A stretch of DNA of 12,726 nt, from positions 1 through 12,726 of the forward strand of contig CAZHBD010000027.1 of the NCBI GenBank assembly GCA_964530555.1, read 5' to 3'. Source of the DNA: CAZHBD01 sp964530555. Lineage in GTDB: Bacteria; Patescibacteriota; Saccharimonadia; Saccharimonadales; AWTP1-31. The position numbers and the translations under genes are program-made. The notes under the pieces were generated by a model. The model had not been told where the DNA came from. It made no database searches and worked only from the letters and a program-made list of their open reading frames with translations. How positions within the stretch are numbered: position 1 is the first letter of the stretch; each line of letters begins with the position of its first letter. Below are positions 8,408 to 12,597 of this stretch, in pieces.

Positions 8408-8818
8408 TTACCCCTCTGAAACTTTTAGGTCTTTATTGTAACGTTTTTTGATGTAATCTGCCTTGAACTTACTCATCTCTTTTGTTTGTTCGTGCGGATT
8501 ATCCTGTGTGCTGGCTACAATTGACTTCGCACGCACCACCCATTCTTTTTCGATTAGGTCGGCATCGTCAGCCTGCAAACCATTATTTTGCGACCCGGCA
8601 TGGGGGCTGGAGGTGCTAGTAAGTGGATCAGTCGGTAGCGCGGTGGACACCCCACCGCTCTGGGTAACTGGCGCCGGCATTTGAGCCCCGACTTGGGGGA
8701 GTTCGGCGGCGACAGCTCGATGTTCAACAGCAGAAGCCATCTGTTCATGCACAGGGCCCGGGCTTTCTACGCTCTGGGGTGCAGGTAGTTCACTTGCTTG
8801 CGGTATATCAGGTTGCAT
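8408..8818 (-). CDS. Small Pro/Ala-rich hypothetical protein upstream of the VirD4-like ATPase
   Basis: 136 residues with no membrane segment or known domain. The first ~85 residues are low-complexity, rich in Pro, Ala, Ser, Gln and Thr. The last ~50 are charged and look structured (LIEKEWVVRAKSIV, then KFKADYIKKRYNKDLKVSEG). I recall a similar C-terminal sequence in Saccharibacterial genomes near related ATPases, but cannot verify it here. Three bases separate it from the ATPase gene, whose ribosome binding site lies in its last codons, so they are co-expressed and perhaps interact. Both carry Pro/Ala-rich tails. Start ATG at 8818: a GAGG lies only one base before it, too close to act as a ribosome binding site, while TATAAT sits eight bases upstream, so the mRNA may be leaderless. 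Stop is TAA. Confidence 0.8.
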   Translation of the reverse strand: MQPDIPQASELPAPQSVESPGPVHEQMASAVEHRAVAAELPQVGAQMPAPVTQSGGVSTALPTDPLTSTSSPHAGSQNNGLQADDADLIEKEWVVRAKSIVASTQDNPHEQTKEMSKFKADYIKKRYNKDLKVSEG

Positions 8819-8826
8819 ACCTCTTA

Positions 8827-8835
8827 ATTATATCA
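8827..8835 (-). promoter_or_regulatory. Extended -10 promoter giving a leaderless or nearly leaderless mRNA
   Basis: On the minus strand TGATATAAT (8835-8827) is a perfect extended -10 element. No good -35 is visible at 16-18 bp, which extended -10 promoters tolerate. The start point expected 7-8 bases downstream of the hexamer is 8820-8818, at or just before the ATG of the 136-residue protein. It would drive that gene and the VirD4-like ATPase. Confidence 0.55.
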
Positions 8836-8862
8836 GATACGGCTCATTGATCGAGGTCAGTT

Positions 8863-9240
8863 TTATACGTGTGGCTTTCCTAACGAGAAACGACCGAAAT
8901 AGAATAGCAGCAGAAGCGCAAAGCTTAGAGTAAGTAGCATATCTTTTACTGTAAGTTGATCAATTGATTTGAGTACGAGCAATAATACTGGAACGGCCGA
9001 GAGTACCCCGCTATATATCAGTCGTTTAGTCGGTGCAGACCTTCGCTTAGCATTTGGAAAATGGCCCAGTAGTCTGTAAACGAAAATCATAATTGCAATA
9101 AATAACAGTATGGGCGGCACTATCAATAGGACCGCCGGGCAGTTTAGAGGATCAGTGATTAGCATAATGCACAGCGCCAACACAAGCGACGCAAACCCTA
9201 CACCATTCAGCTTGTTTAACTTCATATATGCAGTGTACAT
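8863..9240 (-). CDS. Small integral membrane protein with four predicted helices
   Basis: 125 residues, no family recognised. Four hydrophobic segments at about 13-30, 36-56, 70-91 and 98-117, with a basic loop between helices two and three (GHFPNAKRRSAPTKR), which suggests that this loop is cytoplasmic. The C-terminus is FGRFSLGKPHV. The compact all-membrane design fits small envelope proteins of unknown function in reduced genomes. ATG at 9240 is used here, but it has only a weak GGG six bases upstream; a second ATG at 9225 (MKLNKLNG) would give a 120-residue protein starting just before the first helix and is equally possible. It is on the same strand as the VirD4-like operon, 44 bp from that operon's start, but the operon has its own promoter. 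Stop is TAA. A large inverted repeat lies about 43 bp upstream. Confidence 0.7.
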   Translation of the reverse strand: MYTAYMKLNKLNGVGFASLVLALCIMLITDPLNCPAVLLIVPPILLFIAIMIFVYRLLGHFPNAKRRSAPTKRLIYSGVLSAVPVLLLVLKSIDQLTVKDMLLTLSFALLLLFYFGRFSLGKPHV

Positions 9241-9282
9241 TATTTACCCAAGTCTTATTGCCTATTCCACCTATTTTTTGAT

Positions 9283-9371
9283 GTCAGTCAGAAATAAGTA
9301 TAAGGAGCTAGGTGATAAATCCGCCGTATTGTATAGACTATTTAGCGCTTATCACCCTAGCTGTGACTGAC
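9283..9371. repeat. Large interrupted inverted repeat
   Basis: The outer arms GTCAGTCA (9283-9290) and TGACTGAC (9364-9371) pair perfectly. The inner arms AGCTAGGTGATAA (9306-9318) and TTATCACCCTAGCT (9349-9362) pair with one extra C. There are 15 nt between outer and inner arms on the left but only 1 nt on the right, and a 30-nt apical region (9319-9348). The two-stem structure, with 21 paired positions, is far beyond chance at this distance. It may be an RNA structure in the leader of the 8863-9240 gene (minus), a small mobile-element remnant, or a protein-binding site. No flanking target duplication is seen. Confidence 0.7.
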
Positions 9372-9403
9372 CGCCCGCTAAGCTTTTAGAGCCTATTTGG
9401 GCG
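9372..9403. other. Hairpin directly adjoining the inverted repeat
   Basis: CGCCCGCT (9372-9379) pairs with AGC (9390-9392) and, after six unpaired bases, with GGGCG (9399-9403). It starts at the base after the large inverted repeat, so the two may stack in one folded RNA. No T-run follows on either strand, so it is not a typical terminator. Confidence 0.4.
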
Positions 9404-9417
9404 ACGAAGAGAGTTTT

Positions 9418-9445
9418 GTAAGTTGGTTTTTGTTTTTTAACTTAC
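9418..9445. other. Hairpin with T-rich loop
   Basis: GTAAGTT (9418-9424) and AACTTAC (9439-9445) are perfectly complementary around a 14-base loop made almost wholly of T with a few G. The T-run lies in the loop rather than after the stem, so it does not look like a standard intrinsic terminator. Confidence 0.45.
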
Positions 9446-9453
9446 GAACCTAA

Positions 9454-9467
9454 GATTACTACGATTT
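9454..9467 (+). repeat. Direct repeat, copy 1 of GATTACTACGATTT
   Basis: First copy of a perfect 14-bp direct repeat whose second copy is at 9565-9578, 111 bp downstream. Both copies are followed by T-rich sequence. The intervening segment is very AT-rich. A binding-site pair or a past duplication or insertion is possible. Confidence 0.6.
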
Positions 9468-9550
9468 TTTTCATACGTCAATATATTTTTGATGTATTAT
9501 TTATTACATATATCTGTTATGGTGCACGTGTAACGAAAAGGATAGATACT

Positions 9551-9769
9551 TTAATCGTTATGATGATTACTACGATTTATTTTTAACTTCTCGTAAACAA
9601 TTTGCCTTTTTGTATAACTTCTCTGAATAAACATAGTTCCTGATAGCTCGCGCCCCTGTCGATCGACAAGCTGTTGACCTGCAAACTCAGCAAGCCTAGA
9701 ATCCCTTAGACAGAATAGATGCTTCAGCCTTAAGAACTGGGCGATAGCATTACTAAGTTTATCTGTCAT
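9551..9769 (-). CDS. Doubtful small open reading frame
   Basis: A 72-codon frame with a hydrophilic, Arg/Lys-rich product (for example LKHLFCLRDSRLAEFAGQQL and RQIVYEKLKI) and no recognised domain. The composition looks more protein-like than most chance frames. However, no convincing ribosome binding site precedes the ATG at 9769 and no clear promoter is seen. The C-terminal end overlaps the second copy of the 14-bp direct repeat. It could be a genuine small protein, a decayed remnant or chance. Confidence 0.3.
   Translation of the reverse strand: MTDKLSNAIAQFLRLKHLFCLRDSRLAEFAGQQLVDRQGRELSGTMFIQRSYTKRQIVYEKLKINRSNHHND
9565..9578 (+). repeat. Direct repeat, copy 2 of GATTACTACGATTT
   Basis: Second copy of the perfect 14-bp repeat at 9454-9467. 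It lies within the 3' end of the doubtful frame at 9551-9769 and is preceded by short complementary pieces (TAACGA at 9531-9536 and TCGTTA at 9555-9560) that could form a hairpin. Confidence 0.6.
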
Positions 9770-9904
9770 CTTTAGAATCTCGCCCTGAATTACAAACGAC
9801 GAAACGGGATAACCGGCACAAGCCCAACTATATGAATGCCTACAGTGGCCGTGGATTGTTCAAGCACAGAGACTTTAGTTGTCTTCATCCTACGTAAACC
9901 TAAC

Positions 9905-9926
9905 TAGACTATATGTAGACTATATG
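9905..9926 (+). repeat. Tandem duplication of TAGACTATATG
   Basis: Two perfect adjacent copies of an 11-base unit (9905-9915 and 9916-9926), followed by GGGGG-CA-CCCC. This may be a slippage duplication or a paired binding site. The preceding stretch, 9770-9904, shows no convincing gene, hairpin or promoter. Confidence 0.55.
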
Positions 9927-9941
9927 GGGGCACCCCGTTGT

Positions 9942-9988
9942 AAAAAGACGCAGCCCTCCTCTCATTTAGGGCTCGCCTTGCTGGCGTC
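9942..9988 (-). terminator. Terminator-like hairpin (minus-strand reading)
   Basis: Read on the minus strand, GACGC (9988-9984), a 10-base insert containing its own CGCC/GGCG mini-stem, AGCCCT (9973-9968), a 10-base loop, then AGGGCT-GCGTC (9957-9947) and five T (9946-9942). The stems stack into an 11-bp helix with a side bulge, followed directly by the T-run. No minus-strand gene is recognised upstream to be terminated, so it could instead be a structured RNA element read on the plus strand. Confidence 0.4.
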
Positions 9989-10005
9989 ACATTAAGTAAT
10001 GTGAC
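9986..10005. other. Near-perfect 20-bp palindrome
   Basis: GTCACATTAAGTAATGTGAC: arms of nine bases are exact inverse complements around a two-base AG centre. It lies directly beside the hairpin element at 9942-9988 and six bases before a DnaA-box-like 9-mer. It looks like a dimeric regulator operator (compare TGTGA-type sites) or a stable hairpin. Confidence 0.6.
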
Positions 10006-10010
10006 AGAAG

Positions 10011-10019
10011 TTATACACA
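10011..10019 (+). promoter_or_regulatory. DnaA-box-like 9-mer TTATACACA
   Basis: This matches the classical DnaA-box consensus TTATNCACA exactly. A one-mismatch copy in the opposite orientation lies at 10269-10277 (TTATACACC on the minus strand) and a two-mismatch copy at 10151-10159. A single perfect match is not rare by chance in a window of this size, so replication or transcription control by DnaA is only a possibility. Confidence 0.3.
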
Positions 10020-10048
10020 GCTTCGAAAAAAATTGTTTAAAAAACGTA

Positions 10049-10077
10049 TTGACACTAGTATAAGCACTTTATAAGAT
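10049..10077 (+). promoter_or_regulatory. Strong sigma70-type promoter of the structured RNA upstream of comM
   Basis: A consensus -35 TTGACA (10049-10054), exactly 17 bp spacer, then TAAGAT (10072-10077; four of six match). The start is expected near A10084, which is precisely the first base of a hairpin. It is the only full consensus -35 among the promoters recognised in this window. Confidence 0.65.
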
Positions 10078-10083
10078 AGGCAT

Positions 10084-10254
10084 AGCACTTGAATAAAAAA
10101 AGTGCTCAAAAACAAAAACGTATCTGTAACAACGGCTTCTCGCAAGCCGTTGTTCCACAAAAAAGCAATACTCCAAAACTCTAAAACCAAACGAAACATT
10201 CAAATCAAAATTCCGAAAACAGCTCCTCTCGCAAGGGCTGTTTTCGCTTTTGTT
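10084..10254 (+). ncRNA. Candidate small structured RNA or comM leader
   Basis: Starting from the promoter at 10049-10077, the RNA would contain three hairpins: HP1 10084-10106 (AGCACTT/AAGTGCT), HP2 10128-10154 (perfect 11-bp stem AACAACGGCTT/AAGCCGTTGTT, loop CTCGC) and HP3 10214-10246 (10-bp outer stem, T-rich end). The linkers are A-rich (10107-10127) and A/C-rich with almost no G (10155-10213), so they should stay single-stranded; the second contains CTCC, complementary to Shine-Dalgarno sequences. No plausible reading frame fits this stretch on the plus strand. It does not match 4.5S RNA, tmRNA or RNase P RNA signatures that I know. It is either an independent trans-acting RNA or a long attenuating leader of comM, which starts 31 bases further on. 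Confidence 0.5.
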
Positions 10255-10255
10255 T
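10214..10255 (+). terminator. Intrinsic-terminator-like hairpin before comM
   Basis: CGAAAACAGC (10214-10223) pairs with GCTGTTTTCG (10237-10246). A further CCT/AGG pairing above it leaves a loop of CTCGCA, and the stem runs out into a T-rich tail (TTTTCGCTTTTGTTT, 10241-10255). The A-run on the left and T-run on the right could also make it work in the opposite direction. It would end the RNA begun near 10084 or attenuate transcription into comM. Confidence 0.5.
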
Positions 10256-10278
10256 AACCATTAAAGTTGGTGTATAAG
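10250..10278 (+). promoter_or_regulatory. Possible comM-proximal promoter (leaderless)
   Basis: TTGTTT (10250-10255), 17 bp, TATAAG (10273-10278). The expected start, about 10285, is one base before the comM ATG, which would make the mRNA leaderless. The same bases include TAAGG, which would be a well-spaced ribosome binding site (six bases) if comM is instead read from the upstream promoter. Confidence 0.4.
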
Positions 10279-10285
10279 GTCAAGT

Positions 10286-11818
10286 ATGGGTGTAATTATC
10301 CATGGCGTCTCAGAGTCGGGTATGGGTGGGCTGGTTGTTGATGTCGAATGCCATTTGAGCAATAGCCTGCCAGCCATTGTTATAGTGGGTTCTGTCTCCA
10401 AGCCAGTTGAAGAAGCCAAAGAACGACTCCGAGGTGCGTTTGCCTCGAGCCAGCTAAAGCTACCGAAGAAACGCATTACACTTAATCTAGCACCTGGTGA
10501 TTTGCCAAAGGATAGCACCGGCCTAGACCTGGCTATGTGCGTTTCAATACTGTCAGCAGCTGGAGCGATCAAGATTGAGGACACAGCTACAAACAGCGTC
10601 TACCTAGGTGAAGTTGGTCTGGATGGTAGTGTTCGGAGTATTCGGGGAGTTATCGGCAAGCTTCGAGCGGCCCAAGAACATGGGCTGTTAACGGTATTCA
10701 TCCCCGAAGCTAACTTGAGCCAAGCACAACTTGTTTCAGGCCTGACGGTTTACCCCATACAAAGTCTTGAAGCACTTTATAAGCATCTCAGCGGCGTATC
10801 AACGATACCCTCTGTGCTCACCGGTAGCATTAGCGACAGCATGCTCAGTAATCGTAAGTCAGACAGCCCAGCACAAGTTGATATGGCAGACATAAGCGGG
10901 CAGAAACAAGCAAAACGCGCGCTCGAGATAGCAGCTGCTGGTAATCATAACATACTGCTTAGTGGGCCTCCTGGTACCGGAAAAAGCATGTTGGCAAAAG
11001 CAGCGATTGGCCTGCTACCAAACCTTACTAATGAAGAGGTTTTAGATGTCACTCAGCTCTACAGCCTTGGCAGCAAAGATTATGACACCGTAATAACTGA
11101 GCGGCCATTCCGCTCGCCACATCACACTGCCAGCAGCATTTCGATCATTGGCGGCGGCCAAAGACCAAAGCCAGGAGAGATTAGTCTCAGTCACCGTGGG
11201 ATATTGTTTCTTGATGAGCTTCTTGAATTTAGTAGAGATACGATCGAGGCTTTACGCCAACCACTCGAGGACCATACGATCAGCGTTACTCGTGCGTCTG
11301 GTACCATAACCTACCCTGCTGATTTTATGCTAATTGCCACCACCAACCCTTGTCCATGTGGTTATTTCGGTTCAAGCCGATCATGTGAGTGTCTCCCCCA
11401 CCAAATCGCCAAATACCAGCGAAAACTCTCTGGCCCCATAGTTGATCGAATTGATTTATTCGTTGACGTGAATGAAGTTGAGCATTCCAAGCTTCTTGAG
11501 GGTTCTTCTAACGACAGCAGCGTTTCAATTGCCAAACGCGTAGCTCAAGCAAGAAAGATACAGTATCATCGCTTTACACGAACGCACACCAACAGTACAA
11601 TGTCGAATCAGCAAATTAAGCATCTAGCACAACTAACAACCAGCGCTAAGGCGCTACTCAACAAAGCTGCCAGTAGCTTAGCCCTATCCCCAAGGGCATA
11701 TATGCGCTCAATCAAGGTCGCACGCACAATCGCCGATCTAGACAACAGCGACCAGATTGAGGACAGACATATTGCCGAAGCACTGCAGTTCAGACAGCGC
11801 AAAGCAGCAATTGTATAA
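10286..11818 (+). CDS. comM: ComM/YifB-family AAA+ ATPase (Mg-chelatase-like)
   Basis: 510 residues, the usual length for this family. ComM is a hexameric AAA+ helicase that promotes branch migration when incoming single-stranded DNA is integrated during natural transformation (established for gamma-proteobacteria). Seen here: the N-terminal ChlI-like domain (LNLAPGDLPKDSTGLDLA), Walker A SGPPGTGKS with Lys233, the family block RPFRSPHHTAS, Walker B ILFLDELLEF with Asp310 and Glu311, sensor ATTNPCPCG, the Cys-containing stretch GSSRSCECLPHQ, the VDRIDLFVDV motif, and the C-terminal Mg-chelatase helical domain. ATG at 10286 is the only start after an in-frame TAA at 10262, so the N-terminus is a few residues shorter than the usual MLAKVYS type. 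The gene follows a structured RNA region and precedes infC by 75 bp. Stop is TAA, with no strong terminator after it. Confidence 0.95.
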   Translation: MGVIIHGVSESGMGGLVVDVECHLSNSLPAIVIVGSVSKPVEEAKERLRGAFASSQLKLPKKRITLNLAPGDLPKDSTGLDLAMCVSILSAAGAIKIEDTATNSVYLGEVGLDGSVRSIRGVIGKLRAAQEHGLLTVFIPEANLSQAQLVSGLTVYPIQSLEALYKHLSGVSTIPSVLTGSISDSMLSNRKSDSPAQVDMADISGQKQAKRALEIAAAGNHNILLSGPPGTGKSMLAKAAIGLLPNLTNEEVLDVTQLYSLGSKDYDTVITERPFRSPHHTASSISIIGGGQRPKPGEISLSHRGILFLDELLEFSRDTIEALRQPLEDHTISVTRASGTITYPADFMLIATTNPCPCGYFGSSRSCECLPHQIAKYQRKLSGPIVDRIDLFVDVNEVEHSKLLEGSSNDSSVSIAKRVAQARKIQYHRFTRTHTNSTMSNQQIKHLAQLTTSAKALLNKAASSLALSPRAYMRSIKVARTIADLDNSDQIEDRHIAEALQFRQRKAAIV

Positions 11819-11828
11819 AATAAAACAG

Positions 11829-11857
11829 TTGACCCCTGTTGTGCTCTTTGATACACT
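11829..11857 (+). promoter_or_regulatory. Promoter of infC-rpmI-rplT
   Basis: TTGACC (11829-11834; five of six match), 17 bp, TACACT (11852-11857; four of six match). Transcription would start near 11864, giving a leader of about 30 nt that contains TAAGGAG. The -35 lies in a small inverted repeat (AACAG 11824-11828, CTGTT 11836-11840) that could be a weak comM terminator or an operator. Confidence 0.55.
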
Positions 11858-11878
11858 TACTTACAAGCTTAATCGTAG

Positions 11879-11896
11879 TAAGGAGAATTACGTATC
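11879..11896 (+). promoter_or_regulatory. infC ribosome binding site and AUC start codon
   Basis: TAAGGAG (11879-11885) followed by eight bases and ATC (11894-11896). The TAA of this sequence is an in-frame stop, so translation in the IF3 frame must begin after it. The first codons available are GGA GAA TTA CGT ATC GCC AAG CCA; none is ATG, GTG or TTG, and ATC has ideal spacing. Confidence 0.75.
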
Positions 11897-12424
11897 GCCA
11901 AGCCAGTTCGCCTGAATCAACAAATTCGGGCCTCTCAGTTGCGCGTCATAGACCAAGACGGTAAGCAGCTCGGTGTAATGTCTCGGTCTGAAGCCCTGCA
12001 AATGGCCGAAGATCAAGGACTTGATCTCGTAGAGATCTCACCTGAAGCTAACCCGCCAGTGGCCAAGATAGTTGACTGGGGGAAATATAATTACCAACGC
12101 ACAAAGCAACTGCAAAAAAATAAACGAAATGCAAAAAGCTTTGATGTTAAACAGATGCGTTTTGGACTTAAGATTGGCGATCACGATCTAAGCGTTAAGA
12201 CCCGTAAGATAGTTGGCTTTTTAGAAGCCGGCCATAAGGTCAAAATAACAATTTTTTACAGAGGTCGCGAGATGGCTCATAAAGACTTGGGCTTTAAGCT
12301 CGCCGAAAAAGTGATCGAAGGTTTTGGTGACCAAATATCTGTTGATCAACAACCTCAATTAAACGGCAAACAATTAAGTTTTGTGATTAGGAGCAATGCC
12401 AATGCCAAAGCTAAAAACCCATAG
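11894..12424 (+). CDS. infC: Translation initiation factor IF-3 (AUC start)
   Basis: IF3 binds the 30S subunit, prevents premature subunit joining and rejects non-canonical start codons. With the AUC start the protein has 176 residues, the usual length. The N-domain begins IAKPVRLNQQIRASQLRVID, matching the conserved family start (KPRINEEIRASEVRLI type), then LDLVEISPEANPPVAKIVDWGKY; the linker is Lys/Arg-rich; the C-domain has KTRKIVGFLEAGHKVKITIFYRGREMAHKDLG. A start at the TTG at 11939 would delete the conserved first 15 residues and has no ribosome binding site at a proper distance. E. coli infC uses AUU and is repressed by its own product through this codon; the same feedback is inferred here. 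The gene is the first of infC-rpmI-rplT, with rpmI overlapping its end. Stop is TAG. Confidence 0.93.
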   Translation: MAKPVRLNQQIRASQLRVIDQDGKQLGVMSRSEALQMAEDQGLDLVEISPEANPPVAKIVDWGKYNYQRTKQLQKNKRNAKSFDVKQMRFGLKIGDHDLSVKTRKIVGFLEAGHKVKITIFYRGREMAHKDLGFKLAEKVIEGFGDQISVDQQPQLNGKQLSFVIRSNANAKAKNP

Positions 12425-12596
12425 CGGTACCAAAGATCGTATACGTATCACCAAAAACGGTAAGGTCCTTCGACGCCATTCAATGCGTAGTCATTTTTTG
12501 CAAAAAAAGAGTTCGGCACGCAAGCGCAAGCTTAGTGGCACCGAATCGGTTGTTGGTAAAGCAGCAAAAAACATTAAGCTGAAGTTAGGAGCCTAG
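12402..12596 (+). CDS. rpmI: 50S ribosomal protein L35
   Basis: 64 residues, MPKLKTHSGTKDR at the start and a strongly basic body (KVLRRHSMRSHFLQKKSSARKRKLSG), typical of L35, a small protein of the large ribosomal subunit. Two ATGs lie close together at 12396 and 12402. The second is chosen because AGGAG (12389-12393) is eight bases from it but only two from the first, and because L35 proteins normally begin MPK. The gene overlaps the end of infC by 23 bases in another frame, so its ribosome binding site and start lie inside infC and the two are probably translationally coupled. Stop is TAG, one base before the rplT start. Confidence 0.93.
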   Translation: MPKLKTHSGTKDRIRITKNGKVLRRHSMRSHFLQKKSSARKRKLSGTESVVGKAAKNIKLKLGA

Positions 12597-12597
12597 T

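Noticed and set aside
9110..9370. Plus-strand 86-codon frame opposite the four-helix membrane protein
   Set aside because: It mostly overlaps the better-supported minus-strand gene and the inverted repeat, and shows no domain or ribosome binding site.
9283..9371. Integron attC site or complete MITE
   Set aside because: The conserved attC core ends (RYYYAAC/GTTRRRY) are absent and no target-site duplication flanks the outer arms.
10011..10199. Minus-strand 62-codon frame with hydrophobic product, antisense to the candidate RNA
   Set aside because: Its Phe/Leu-rich composition is what the complement of an A-rich sequence gives; it runs through the hairpins and the TTGACA promoter and has no good ribosome binding site.
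9241..10285. tRNA, tmRNA, RNase P RNA or 4.5S RNA in the intergenic kilobase
   Set aside because: No T-arm GTTCRANNC, no tmRNA 3' end, no GGAAGCAGC SRP tetraloop region, and no RNase P core motifs were seen on either strand.
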